From: Narthecium ossifragum
Lineage: Eukaryota > Streptophyta > Magnoliopsida > Dioscoreales > Nartheciaceae
Reading direction: 5' to 3'
NCBI GenBank assembly: GCA_963920575.1
Contig: OY986974.1
Coordinates: 23,908,509-23,972,508, forward strand
Length of the DNA stretch: 64,000 nt
Shown: piece after piece, positions 32,401 to 45,457 of the stretch
Numbering within the stretch: position 1 is the first letter of the stretch
Layout: every line of letters starts with the position of its first letter
Program-made: the position numbers and the translations under genes
The notes under the pieces: model-generated
Databases searched by the model: none
Told to the model about the DNA's origin: nothing
The model's input: the letters and a program-made list of their open reading frames with translations, nothing else

Positions 32401-35400
32401 TTCCAGTCTCGATACATGCAATTGGTAAATAGAGCGGGGCGCCAGCTTTTGATGCTTCCTCGAAGACGATAGTTATCGCATCCAAATACATTACAATATC
32501 TGGTAAATGAGCAGGAGAGACATTCTACAAGAGAAATTAATCAGATATCAGAAAGATACCTCAAAATAAAATAAAAAAACAAAACCATACTAAATTAAAT
32601 ATCAATTCCTAGTCATTCAGTACAGTGACCACCAGACCAATACCTTTACTTGCACACAAAGAAGATCATCTGTACTACACTCAGCAGTAAAAGAATGAAT
32701 TTCTATAGGTTGAACTATTTCAAGTTTTCTCCTCCACCTCTTGCCAGGCAGATAAATTCCTTCCAACCCACAGTGTACAGAAAATCGTTCTGGCTCTAGT
32801 GAGACGCCCCGAAAAGATAGAAGACCATCACTCCCCAAACCATGTGTCTTCATGTGCTTCTCAGGAGAAAAGCGATCATAATCTTCGAGCTCATAAGCAG
32901 GTCTGTGATTGGATGGAGAAAGTGCAGAGGAAGATGATCCAGTACCTTGAGGGAGTGAAGGCATAGAGTAGCTTCTAAATTGACTAAACGAGAAAATTTG
33001 TGATCCGGACGAAGATGAAGACCTTTGGTGCCCAGCTCCTAAACCCGAAGTTGGATTCAATGGAGGAGATAATGGACGAGGTGGTAGAGTGTGATCCAAG
33101 GGGAGCAACCAATTAAGCAGCTCCCGACATGGATCCTCATAATCCTCACCAAGTATGTCTCCTTGCTTCTCAGAAGCTGAAGTGCTAGCCTGATACTTTT
33201 CAAATTGAAGAACCTCAAGAACAGGGTCTTTAATGTTCCTAACTGCCACATTTACTTGTAAAACTACCTGCATCCTTCCAACAGACAGAAAAGTGCAATG
33301 TATGAATTAGTAATCATTGTATTTATTCAATTGAAGGCACTATCAGTTGGCTCAAAGAAAGCAAGAAAGACTATAAAGCACACCAGCATGATAAACAAAA
33401 ACATCACTTGAAGTATCAACTGAGTGCAGAACCGGGACGATTTATCCTACTATATGACATGCATGAGTGCAGCGTCTCCCTTTTAATTTTTCATAGGGAT
33501 CATGTAGAAACAACATCAACTTGGACTTCAAAATCAAGAACACCAACCTCTTCATCTTTTTTAGCATGATGTCTCTCCCTTAGAATTGATGCCACATGAA
33601 GCCTAAAATACTTTCTTTTCTTTTCTCAATTATCTTATAGAATGGTCTACTCCGCTCACATGGCATAAGCTTATCAGCTTCTTTCAAACTAAGTTTGAAC
33701 AGTGCAGCATTCCTAGTAAAATAATTTCCTATATTTCTTGAGTTGCTGAGGATATAAACATATCCGAAATTGAAGCGACAGTGTCTGTATGTGATTTGTG
33801 GATTGAAAAAAAATGTCATGGCGACATGAATACGAAGGAGATTTAAGAGTGACCATTTATGAAATCAATCTTGATGCCAACAAATAACTCAAATCACAAA
33901 ATCATTCTCTGAGGATCTTGTATGAGCCCAGCATATCATACTTTCCATTATTTCTGGGTTTAAGCACTCCAATTCTAGGCAAGATGAGACGAAGGTGAAC
34001 TTATATAGATGACGTTTACTATAGATGAAAATCAGGCAAATATTAGTGATCATCTCCAAAAGAAAGTTCAGACTGAAAGCCATTTCACAACAAAATATGA
34101 TGGGGAAAGCAAAAAGGAAATATCGAACACCAGCACGAGTTATATGCTGTACATAGAAAGAACTTACCAACAATACAACAGTATTATTTACAATTACCCA
34201 TTTGTGCCATTTGACACTAGTTAAGACTTCCTAATGATCAGCCACTACATTGTATCAAGATAATAAAGCAAGAGTTTGACTTTTTTTCTTCCTCAGAAGC
34301 TTCAATACCACATAATTATGGCATTTTACAGAAAAATAAACCGCTTTTTTTAGGCCAAGGCCTTTTTATCGAGGTAACAGTACCATCAGAAACTCTACCA
34401 ACTAATCAAGCATTATTGAAACCATCTTTAGACATACCACTATGTCCCCATTGTGCAAAGAGTAGCATCCAACAGTACTTCTAGCCGCCCCACCAGATGA
34501 CATGCCGTCAAACTTTCCTCCATCAATAACTGCATTGATAAGATTACCACTAATAGCCTTCCTTGATTCCCCATCATTTGAATGGGATCTACCATCTGGC
34601 ATCTCAACTGACGATGATTCTGCTATATTTCTCTTTGCCCAAAGTGGTTCATCCGCGCCTGCTATTCTGACAAAGAAATTTGAATTTCTAAATCTTTCCA
34701 ATAGTGTTGCGGTCTGGTGTTTATGATCTTCCATCGTAATGAAAGACTCAGATGCAGAAATATCCTCCATAGGCCCCACATCTTCTGAGGGTGACGGAGT
34801 TCTGCCATTCTCTTCTAGACCTTGAGCAGCAGTTTCTTCGTGCATGCCATTAGCATCCCCTTTCCCGTTGACAGAGTCAAATTTATTTCCAAGAACATCA
34901 ATTTTCTGCTTTCCATTTTGAGCAGCAGTACCATTTTTAGACATCACTGCAGCAACTCTAAATGGAGTAATAATCTCTGCTTCCTGTTTTGATGCTGATA
35001 AGCATACCAGTATATGAAGTTGTTCTCCTGGAGGTAGAAGCAAAACAATTATTGTCAGTAGCAGTAGCTGCAAGATGGAATGGAATGAGTACGAGCAAGA
35101 ATGAAACATTCACTTACCAGGAAAGACAAAAGAACGATCCAAAGAGCGCAATTTATGCATATCCGATGCATTGTTCCACCCATCAGATGGTTCCTCTGCG
35201 AGTAAAAGTCAGGATGACATTTCAGGCAAGATACAAGCAGTTGAAGAACTTTCATTAGTCAATCACAAGGAAGAACCAATTAAACCTTGTTTAACTTTCC
35301 ATTTAGAAGAACTTAATGCCAAGCATTAGGAAGATCCAATTAAAGTTCCACCTATTCTCTCCTTCTACATATGTATACCTATGTAAAATCTTACATCCAT

Positions 35401-35851
35401 GAAACCAATGCAAATAATCACTTTGACATTTGTGACATATACAAATCCTTGCTACCATACGTTAGGAAGGAACATTTACTTCAAGAATTATCTAACAATC
35501 TTAGTTTTAGCTTTGTTGATATTCTTGTTTCAAGCCAGCAAGATTGTGAGAGGACATACTATATGGAATTGTTATCCATCCTTCATCTTCCAAAACATCA
35601 CAGTGGTTCCCTGAAGGAATCTCGATCTTGGAGGTCGGACCCATAGCTTCCCCGCTCACAACAAAATGTTCATCACTATCTTCCTCACCATTTTCACTAG
35701 TGCAAGAAGTTGTGAATGAATCTTCAGCAATAAGGCCCTCCAAAGTAGTAGCTCGTTTAGGCATATGTCCCACTTCCTTCAAGTGTTCGATTTCTGGAAC
35801 ACTTGGTAAATCTGGAGCAACAGGGTGGGTTGTCCGCATTAGAAAATTCAT
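29496..35851 (-). CDS. Conserved plant-specific protein, 904 aa, nine exons; possible TRAPPII-associated TRIPP-type protein
   Basis: Exons: 35851-35560, 35195-35118, 35027-34438, 33267-32644, 32524-32370, 32074-31630, 31507-31152, 31044-30941 and 29566-29496. All have GT-AG introns and the phases add up exactly to 2715 nt. The protein starts MNFLMRTTHP, with TTLEGLIAEDSF, EDEGWITIPYKEPSDGW and LRSLDRSFVFPGEQLHILVC near the N-terminus and Ser-rich linkers in the middle. Conserved blocks are SLEPERFSVHCGLEGIYLPG, ESKLFFKQPTNWRPRVTRDL and LELLPLTDGIITLDTLQVAV. It ends GLTYVPEQPLKIYATAS. The C-terminal part resembles the beta-sandwich regions of TRAPP subunits. I recall the family as conserved across land plants and suspect TRIPP, a TRAPPII component in Golgi/TGN trafficking, but cannot confirm the name. 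The frame is fully intact, so the gene is probably active. Confidence 0.85.
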
Positions 35852-35868
35852 TGCTCAGTGCAAAGTAC

Positions 35869-37496
35869 CTGCAAAAACATTATAAACAAAAACACAAAAT
35901 TTTAACAAGCAGTTTAGCGTCTGTTTCAGGTTTTAATATTTCATTGTATTGAGTTGATAAATAATGAAAAGATATAAGCAAGCTTGAAAGAGGCGAGATT
36001 CTGGCCCAAGTAGAACATAATGTTTCTTCAAGCTTTTGTATTCAAGCATGTTTAGAGCCTAATTAGTACACCAAAGATGACATTAGTGGGAAAAAAAAAC
36101 TGTACCTAAGCTAGATAAGGACTCAAATGAGTTAGAAAAAGAAAAAATGTGTAGACATATAGCAATAACAAGTTGCAGTTACGGTTTTCAAAATCCAACA
36201 TAAAAATCTACATCGGCTACCCTTCTTGAAGAAATAGTAAGACATAAGAGAAAAGAAAGACAAATATAGTAGCCTTGCAAGCAAGGGTACCAATGGCAAT
36301 GTCCCTGCTATAAAACAATTTAGTAGACAGAAACAATTTGTGGTCAACATGTTCTACACATCAATTTACTTCACAAGTTGACTAAATGCATTTAACACCA
36401 AAAAGGATTGATCCAAGCTCGCAGGTGACCTTTGAAGAAGAATACAGTTCAAAATAGCTGTGTGCAGGTGCAACAAAGTGATCAACACTATTAAAGTGGA
36501 AAACTTAATGTATCACTCACAAGAAGCAGGCACCATCTTTTGGTCAATAGCTTTGTCTACAAGTTCATTATGCAAACAAACCAAGCAAGCTTCGAAATCA
36601 TTAAAGAAGGTTTGTTTGAGATGTATGATGGACTTAATTTTCAACTGATGAGCCCAGATTGTGCCTATGATCCTAAGCAAGTGGATTTTAATAATGCCAG
36701 TTGACGACCATTATAACCAAGATTGGATCTCATAGGAAAACCATTTTTGTGACTCGCTCAAGTGTTAGTCGACAGAATCTGAAGAAGGTTTTAGCATCAA
36801 GTAAAATAGGCAAACAAGGCTGGTGATAAACTTTGTTTCAAATGATGACATTCTTTTGAGGCTTACATACTTCAAAGAAGTACTCTCAAGGAAGCGCTTA
36901 GCATCAAGAAGAAGTAAACTAGATTGATGATTCTTTTTATTTTAAATACTTTGTTGCCCGCTTTAACAAAGATCCACAAGTTCTACAAAGCTAGGCTAAT
37001 ATATAAGCATGCTTCTTACTAATAAAGTTAAGATTTATTAAAACCTATATAGACTCCAGGCTTTATACCATGAGACCTATCTGTCAAGCCTCTGCCATGT
37101 GTTAGAGCAACTCTAAAATTACCTTCTAATAACCACTTCTCATCTACGATCCCAAATTCCATTAAATCACATCCAAAAATCAGAAACAGATCACTAATAC
37201 CACTAGCATAAAATAGCAACAATCACGCCAGAGCGAACCGAATTCCCCCAGATACCTCCACACCTCAAAAGAAGAAAGGACAATTCCGATCTATCCACCC
37301 TTCATACCAATGAACAATATCGAACCAAATCTCTTGTAATGAATAGTTGTGACCTTATAATTCATCAGAACGTGCGCATTTATAGGGCTCTTTCGCAAAG
37401 ATCCGAAGGAAAGGATCCAGATCTAGATCAAGAACACCATCACCAACAACAACAACCGAAACAAGATTCGAAAGCTGGATCCGCGAACAATTAGGG
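35869..37496 (-). other. 5' UTR and 5' UTR intron of the nine-exon gene
   Basis: A good acceptor (TTTTTGCAG) lies at 35869-35877, 17 bases before the start codon, so the leader is spliced. The upstream leader exon probably lies between about 37470 and 37340, after the TATA box. Its donor cannot be fixed from sequence alone. The intron is AT-rich and non-coding. Confidence 0.55.
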
Positions 37497-37504
37497 CTTT
37501 TATA
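37497..37504 (-). promoter_or_regulatory. Probable TATA box of the nine-exon gene
   Basis: Minus strand TATAAAAG in the context TTCGTATAAAAGCCC, upstream of a leader rich in CTTGTTTCGGTTGTTG-type sequence. The distance to the first coding exon is explained by a leader intron. Confidence 0.5.
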
Positions 37505-38145
37505 CGAACAATTGCATCGCAATATACATAGAGTGAGAGAGATGTGGGCAGAAGAGAAGGGGGTGTCACCTAGAGCTTTGGCGGAGGAGCTCGAGAGTTT
37601 GGAGTTCCAAAGACCCAAATGGGGAGGAGGTGGGAGAGAGGGAGCTCTCGCACGGGCGCCGGTGAGGCCAAGCCCTACGTATCGCACGTGCCGACTGTAA
37701 GATGCCGAAACGGGTCGGATTCGGGTCCAACCCCATGCGGATCCTAAAATAATGACCGATCCGATCAAGTAGAAAAATGAATTTTTACCAATCTAGTAGT
37801 AAAGGATAGCCAGGATGGCAGTTGGATTACCGGATTCGGACCCTCGTTTGTGGGTTGGATGCGGATAGAGTTATTGGGTTATCGGTTTATCCAGTCACTC
37901 TAGCTGGATGCAGAGTATTATTTTTGCATTCCGGTACCATGTATTTTCTTAAAAATGCACTTTGATACCATCAAGTTTGGGATTTGCAATTTGATACCAC
38001 CAAGTTATAAACTAAGTGAAATTTAATGCCGACCTCCAACTCCGTTAGTACGAGTTGATGGGAAACCGCTCACGTGCGCGCACGGGAGCGGTTTTGCGCC
38101 AGTTTCCCGGTTTTGCACCCATTCACTGTTAGGTCGCACGGAGAG

Positions 38146-38220
38146 ATCGTGGGCTTCATCCACAACCTCCTCTGTCTTCCTCAAAGCTTGGAACATAGCT
38201 TTGAGCACCTCCTGGTGGTT
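38146..38220 (-). pseudogene. Captured fragment resembling a plant PP2C phosphatase
   Basis: The minus strand encodes NHQEVLKAMFQALRKTEEVV then DEAHD. Plant PP2C proteins of the POL/clade-D type carry a helix with D/H-x-VLKALSxALRKTEEAYL in this form. About 25 codons match in character. The reading then diverges into the element's left arm. There is no phosphatase active-site motif in the window. It is therefore only a captured piece, and no function is claimed. Confidence 0.45.
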
Positions 38221-38737
38221 CACCCTCAGAGGAGAGAGGAGAGAGGAGGAGGAGGAGGAGGACGAGCAAAGGACGAGGAGAAGAAGATGAGAGGAGGAGG
38301 AGCAGGGGTTGTTGCTGGAAACTGCCGAGCATTTTGATGCTCAGCAGGGGCTCACGACGGAAATGGTGCAGCCCCTTGAACGGCTGCAGCACCCTAGAGA
38401 CCGGCGATGACGGCGAGGCCAGGCGACAACGGCTCGTGGTGACGCTTGGCGCCGAGGTGGTTCTCATCGACACGCAGGCTGGCAAGATCGGGACTGGTGT
38501 AGCCGTGCAAGTGAGCACCGGCGGTGGCAGTGCTTGGCTCGTAGCGACGGTGGGCGCACGCCTAGGACTGTGACGCGATGATGGCGCATTGGATCGCGAC
38601 TGTTGCACGCCGATGACCGTAGATCAACGCCGACGGTAAGATCTCTGATCTCGTGCAGTGGCAGCGGTGGAGACTCCACGCCAGTGGCCGCGTACAGGTC
38701 GGCGGCGGCAGCCATGCCCAAGGTCGACGCCGGCGTT

Positions 38738-38832
38738 GGTGGTTGCGTCTTCTCCTCCTCCTCCTCTGCTCGTCCTCCTCCTCCTCGTCCTCCTCCTCCT
38801 CCTCCGCTCCTCTTCCTCCTCCTCCCCCGGGT
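38738..38832. repeat. (CTC)n-rich low-complexity tract
   Basis: Imperfect CTC/CCT triplets that produce Ser, Pro or Glu/Arg-rich open frames on all frames of 38.2-39.2 kb. These frames are compositional, not genes. Confidence 0.85.
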
Positions 38833-41500
38833 GCTGCGAGATCATGCCGGCCAGTGGAGGCGACGGCGCCTAGGGAGGTGGCAGCGGTAGTGGTAGTGTT
38901 GATCACTGTCGGAGATGAAGAAGACAGTGGAAAAGAAAACAAAAAAAAACAGAGCAAAAAAGGATTGGAACATAGGAACGAGGGAAAGGAGAAACAAGGG
39001 AAAAAGAAAGAGAAAAGGGAAGGAGAAGAAGGCCCGGAGATGGCAAGGAGGCGGCAGATGTCTTCATGCATGTCTTTTAAGTTAGAGATGGCAAGGAGGC
39101 GGCGGATGGTGAGCCCCTGTCGAGCTCCTCCCCATGACGGTGACGGTGATCTCGTCGAGCTCCTCCCCATGAGCGAGCGTGCCCGTGGCTCAGTCCGTCA
39201 GCTCGATCATGCCCATGACGGTGAGGCTGCACGGTAGGGAGGGCCGCGGGCGGCGGCTTGGAGGCCGGCACTGATGCCGAGCTCCGGTGAGGAGCGGGGA
39301 TGAGCGTGTGAGAGGAGACGCACTTGGCTTTTATTTTCACTATTGAAATACACGTGTAATAGAAGATGACACGACACGTGGCTATGTGGGCCGATGGTAG
39401 TCACGTGCGTATCACGTGGCCAGTTTACCGTCAGTCCACATAACGGCGTTGGGGAGCTTGGATCACTTTGCTCTGGTATTGTAACATGGTGGTATCAAAT
39501 TGCAAATCCAAAACTTGGTGGTATCAAAGTGCATTCCTGGGAAAATGCATGGTACCGGAATGCAAAAATCCCTTTATTTTATTTTGAAGAGTTGAACCGA
39601 GGCTTGCAAACTTAAAAGACACAGGGAAAACAAAACATACAGCAAGACTAATGGGACTCGCCAAACATGGCGCGAGGGATTAGGTCCCTCGAGTCTACAG
39701 ACCAAAACCAATGAGCTCCGGCTAATCCCTCCTTTGCCAATTTATCAGCCACACCATTACTCGTGCGGGGACTATGAACCACATGGGCAACTGGAAACTG
39801 AGCCACTGTCTAGGTAACCTATTTTTGCCAATTTATCAACCACACCATTACTCGTGCAGGGACTACGAACCACATGGGCAACAAGAAACTGAGCCGTTGT
39901 CCAAGCAACCTGCCGTGCTAGAGCTATTAGGTAATGAGGCCAAGTTCTCCCATTTAAGCAATCCGTCAAATCACGACAGTCCATTTCCATAAGGGCGCGA
40001 GAGAGCCCTCTTTATCTTGCTGTGGATAGCGCACAACTCAGAGCAAGCAGTTCTGCTTCAAACACACTCCCACATGTCATCGAAATCTACAACACCAATA
40101 CCGGCGTTCCTGCCTACTACCGCAGCATCATATCTGATCAAGCTAATGGGGTTGAACGGACAGCCGCGTTCCCAGCCGCCCCTCATCGTGATTTGGAGGA
40201 GAGTCTCCACTCATAGGAGAGCCAGGAGGCCAAGCGCGCAGTTTCTCCCGATGGGTCACCCTCGCCATCAAAGATGATGTGATTCCGGTTCTTCCAAATA
40301 CTCCACAAGCCATAACCCAACTTAGATCTCCGCTGGATGGAGAGTACAGATCGGGATGCCTGCAAAATATGAGTCCTCCACTCACGCCATCCCAAGGACG
40401 AAGAGAAGGCAACATCTCTGATGAATAAGGCTTGCCAAGCTACAGTAGACGCCGAGCACTCAACAAAAAGGTGATCAATGGTCTCCTCTGATAGACCGCA
40501 TCAAGCACAGGTTGGCGATGGGCTAACACCCACGCACCAAAGAGCCTCGAGAGTGGGGATCTTCCGGTGGAACATCCTCCATAGAAAAGATCTGACTCTA
40601 GGTCCAAAAGGACCGTGCCAAATGTTCTCCCATATGATCAGGTTGTCCTGGGTGATCTGCTGCCGCGAGTAGAGGTAGAGATATGTCGAGTCTGACGTAA
40701 GAACTCCCTTAACATCCAAGGACCAAACCAGTCAGTCTGAGATCTCCAAGGGACGAAGCGGAGTTTGAAGAACAACGCATGCCAACTCCTCCGAGAACAG
40801 AGTCCTGATCAATCTACACCTCCATGTTCCATTAGATGTGATCAGGTTCTTCAGTAACATCTTGTTAGAGCATCTCTCCATATTGATGAAAGTTGGTTTC
40901 TTATCCAACGGATGATCAGTAAGCCACCAATCCTTCATCACATTCAAGGAACTCCCAGGTTGTCCCAGCCGCTAGCTCCCAATGCAATCCCAATCGCAAG
41001 TCTCCCATAGAGTGGCAGACACTGCGCCAAGAGTAAGAAGCAGGTTTTGAAGGCTTGGCTTGAAGAAGCCAACAAACCTCCAAGGCGATGGTTTAGGAGA
41101 ACAAACACGCGCAGCTGGTAGAATCCTAAAATCCATACCACCATCTTCAATCCTTTTGCAGACAATATCCCATTTTACCACCAAGAGACCAGATATATTA
41201 TCATTCCATAAGAAAGCATGACCCAGCTTCTCGATCTTCTTTAGAACATCCACAGGGACATCAATAGACATCATATAATTAATGAATCGGTAAGGCCTGT
41301 ATCACATGCTTGTATAGGACAGCTCTTTCAGGGAAATCCAAACAAGATGCATTCCAACCTGCAATTCTGTCAGCAACTGATCCTATGAGCTACGAGAAAT
41401 CAACAGCACGTAAGTGGCATCCCGCTACAGGAACTCCGAGGTACTTCCATGGGCTAGTTGCCTTAGACATGTGTAGAAGCCAACAAATTTGGAGTCTGCG

Positions 41501-44054
41501 TGTCGCGCCCCGGCCCGGAAAACCCATCCCGGACCGGGACACGAGAGGGAAACCTACATCTACTGACAACCAACAGCGGAGACAGGAAACAATAAACAAA
41601 ATGCGGAAGTAAAGTTAACATTAAATACAATAAAACATTAAATACATCAGGGTTACAAATATTACAACATTTACAATTTAACAAAAAGAAATAACATCGC
41701 CTGAGGTCTCCGCAAACACACAGCAAAAGCCCTCCTGTTCCTCAAACAAGGTCGGCTGGCAACGCGCTGCCGCAGGACGAACACCGGGGCCCACAGGAGA
41801 GGCGATGGTACATGTACCTACAAACAATACGGTCCAGGTAGGAATGAGCAAAAAGCTCAGTAGGGTTCTACTCTACGACTCTCACAAGGGAAGGCGACTC
41901 CAACCATACTAACTCTGTGCCAAGTGCTGAGGCCTGCCAAGGACCCCATAAATCCCGTCAGTAACCCGAAGGGTACCTGTCCTCAGTACGTCCCTCCGAC
42001 GGCCACTACTCAGGGATGGACCACCTCCGACAGTTCCTGACACATGGTGGACCATGACGCTACCAGTAGAACACCCCTCTCCAAGCGGGATCTCCACGCC
42101 TGGCGGAACAACCGGGGTTACGACAACCATCTCCCAGCACTCAAAGCATAGAGTCAATACAATCCCTAAACTCCAAATCAAGAGCTAAGTCCTACCATGG
42201 GTCCCACACACCCCATCAATACCCCCAAGGTTCCTGTCCATAATACGTTCCTCGACGGCCTCAGTTCAGGGGTGGGCTTACTCCGACATTCCCTGACACC
42301 GGGTGAACAACGACGCTACCAGTAGGACACCCATGCCAGGTAACGGCGGCCAACACTTAGCTATTGATACTGGAGTCCTAGGGACAACCCTAAAACCACG
42401 ATTTGCCTATCATGACTATAATGCACAGGAAAGCAAGACAATAATAAAACAATAGAATAAACAGGTAGATAAATAACAATATAAACAGACAGATAATTAA
42501 GCAGTAAGGCAGATAGATGAAACAGTAAAGCATGCAGATAATATAACAACCGTTATAACAATATTAACAGATAAATTTAACGCAATAAAGGTTTAAACTA
42601 CAAGAATTCAATACTATGACGGCGCCCACGGCCCGTAGACAAACAACACACAATCAAACGAAAATTCAGTATTATAACGACGCAAAAGGTCGTCAACCGA
42701 AATTCCTACAACAGGGCACACCCCTGGCCACACAGCACAACAATACATATAATCACAGCTAACAATAAGCTAAGGCACACCTTCGGCCCGCTTGTCAATC
42801 TAAACATCCCAAGGGGCATTACTCCCTTGGTTCAACCACAAAGCAGAAAAGGGCACACTGTCGACCCATCTATTCTACGCAATTAAAATACATACACAAA
42901 TCTAACAAGATTAGCATTAATTGCAAGAAGAGATACTATTTGCATAATTGAAACCTAGGGCAATACATGCTTAAAACTTGGCATAAATCCTTCGAAAAAT
43001 ACCCTCGAATTCACATACATGATATCTAACGACCCTATCAATCTACTACGAGAAGGCCGAAGCAAATAGATCAAGAAAACCCCATTTTCGGCCAAAACAC
43101 CAAGCTTTTATCAAAAGTCCAATTTCGTCGCAGATTAGCAAACAATTCACTGTAAATTGTAGAAAAATCCGAAAATTGTGAAATCAGCGGCAATCGGAAG
43201 ATAACTCGATGATCTACAACTTTCATCTTGAAAGTTTCGCGAGATCATGCATGAATGAGCCGGGATCTGAGCTCGAACGGTTCAGCTCACAGAAAAACAG
43301 GGCTTCGACGAAATCCGGGAAAAAGCTTGCATAAATCCGGACAAAACCAAGATCAAATCCTACCAAGCTCTAATCAATTGCTAAACAAGTCTATAAGCAT
43401 CATATTACACATATAAAACCATAGATCTAACATATTTTGGAGATCAAGGTAGAACCCTACCTTCAAACGCTCATCCAAGCTTCCTCCTAGCTGATCCGTC
43501 GTTCTCCCTCGCCGCCGTCGTCACCAGCTCGTCGGAGAGCCGCCGAAGACAACCCACAGCCGCAGCCTCCGCCGGAGAAGGAAGAGGGGATGCCGCGGGG
43601 AAGCGAGAGGGAAGGAAGAGGAGGAGGAGGGAACCTCGCCGCCTCTGGTCGCCGGGGAAGATGGCCGGAGGGGGAAGAGAGGTCGCGGGAGAAGAAAGGG
43701 AAGGAGGAGAGGGTCGGGCACGGGTAAGTAGGGAAGGAAGAAAAGGAAAAGAAAAAGAAAGAAAAAGAAAAGGAAGAGAGAGGGAAGAGTAAGGTAAGCC
43801 ACTTAAGTGGCTGAGCTGGTCTAGCTGAGTCAACTAATTGGACTAGATCCGATTTGACCTTAAATTGCGATCTCGCCGCAATCTCATCCGGATCTGATGA
43901 TCGCGGACGCTCCTACTGGATCTATTCAATCACGTACATCAATCAAGGCTGTGTGTGCACACGCGGGTGTGAAACAAACCAACAAGGCGCAATTTGACCA
44001 AATTGCCCTTGCGGTCAACAACGAGCCACAGAAATAGAGGAACGAGTCCTCACA
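41501..44054 (+). mobile_element. Solo LTR, 2554 bp, same family as 21032-23414
   Basis: Starts TGTCGCGCCCCGGCCCGG and ends GAGTCCTCACA. The last 120 bp (GTGTGCACACGCGGGTGTGA, then CAAATTGCCCTTGCGGTC) are nearly identical to the end of the LTR at 21032-23414. Flanks share only TGCG (4 bp), so the target duplication is imperfect or mis-trimmed. It lies inside the second LINE. The purine-rich block near 43560-43790 gives false open frames. Confidence 0.8.
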
Positions 44055-44141
44055 TGCGCCTGCTAGATAGGGAGGGGGAGAGGAGAATGTTGGATTTATT
44101 TGTGTTCAAGGTCATGCCGAAATAGGGCCCAGGGCCGGCCC

Positions 44142-45457
44142 GACCACCAGGCAACTTAGGCGGTTGCCTAGGCCCCGAGAAAGAGGAGGCCCACCAAAAA
44201 GTTAATCAGTTTTTAAATGATTAACTTAGACGGTATCGGCCGATGGTGTTTAAATGACTACAAATGTTAACAGTTTGATGCACCACCTCTAAGGTTAAAC
44301 AAGAGGGCCTTAAATGGTTAGAATTTGGTTGCCTTAAAAGTTCACATTAAATTAAGACATGCTTAATGGCACTTCAAAATCAAAACCCACATTAGAAAGT
44401 GGGGCCCATAAAATTTATGTCATAATAGCTAATTGAAGGCATCGGTTACGCACTACTCAACATAAAAGAAAACAAAAATGGAGAATTAGATGGTGACGTG
44501 TTTAAAGCATATAATTTAGCCTATTTTGATCTGTTTTTTGCTTTTTTATTAATTTCCTACTCATTTTCTCCTTTATACAACATATACATTCCGACCCCCC
44601 CTCTATTATCTCATCAATCTCTTCTCTATATTCAACACATGCATAGTCATCCCCCCCTCGCTCTCTATCTCTCTTTGTTACACCCCGATCAAGAAAATCC
44701 ATCCACGTCGATGGGTGAATCAACCTAACTCGAACCAATCCTATGACGCAAGATTTAATTGATACTATAATATATTACAGCTAAGAATTGAACAAACTAG
44801 ACATAAAAGAAACAACTAAGTATTACAATCTTCAAAATTACAATATTTGAATGATACCAACTTTCTCATATATATAAGAATAAAAATAATACAATTTGTC
44901 TTCGAGTTCAACAAATTATATATCATGATCCAAAACTGGAATTGAAGCCATAGAAGAAACTCATTGAAACTCAAAAGTCTTTGATCTCCCCGAGAGTGCA
45001 ACGCTACCATCTAAAAGATCACATGAAGAAAGAACTGCATTAGTAACTACATCGCCGATGCAGTCCAGGTAGGGTGAGCAATAAGGCTAACCGATCCAAA
45101 CTAACCAAGTCAAGCCCTTGACCTATGTGGTCGAACCAGGTTATATGTACGGGTCTTCACACTCTTCCTATTGTCTCTTGAGTTCACGTGTTTGATACGG
45201 AGATCAATCTCCTTGACATTTGACAATTGTTCCTCGTAGTATAATGAAAAAATATAGATGGACTACATATATATACACTAACATGAATTGAATTTAAGAA
45301 CTTTATTTATAATTTAGCACCTTAAATGCTTAGCAGAATTTTTTTTCACAAAGATACTTTTAAGTTATTTAATTAAATAAAATAATAAATTATAAATTTT
45401 GAGGGGCCCCATTTGATGCCTTCGCTTAGGGCCCGTCTTATTGTGGGCCGGCCACAG
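44142..45457. mobile_element. hAT-like non-autonomous DNA element
   Basis: The left end is CAGGGCCGGCCCGACC, followed by GGCGGTTGCCTAGGCCCC. The right end is GGGGCCCCATTTGATGCC, then GGGCCGGCCACAG. Such CAGGGCCGGC ends next to GGCCCC-rich subterminal sequence are common in plant hAT elements. No transposase domain and no 8-bp target duplication were found. The interior is AT-rich and carries no gene I can support. Confidence 0.5.

Larger units (their letters stand above)
37917..39572. mobile_element. Mutator-like element with about 100-bp terminal inverted repeats (possible Pack-MULE)
   Basis: The left arm TTTTTGCATTCCGGTACCAT (37921 on) is the inverse of the right arm ending ATGGTACCGGAATGCAAAAA (to about 39568). 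The similarity continues inward for about 100 bp through blocks such as AATGCACTTTGATACCA and GGATTTGCAATTTGATACCA. Long inverted ends and a GC-rich cargo fit a gene-carrying Mutator-like element. A clean 9-bp target duplication could not be read, so the family is inferred. No transposase is seen. Confidence 0.6.

Noticed and set aside
29496..35851. Assignment to the TPLATE-complex muniscin-like protein TML
   Set aside because: TML has an N-terminal longin-like part and a mu-homology domain. The blocks seen here do not fit that layout.
38562..39237. Open frames of about 200 codons on both strands
   Set aside because: Produced by CTC/GAG triplet repeats. No domain can be recognised and frames overlap on both strands.
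43471..43833. Open frames rich in Leu/Phe/Ser on the minus strand
   Set aside because: Same situation in the second LTR of that family. They are not membrane proteins.
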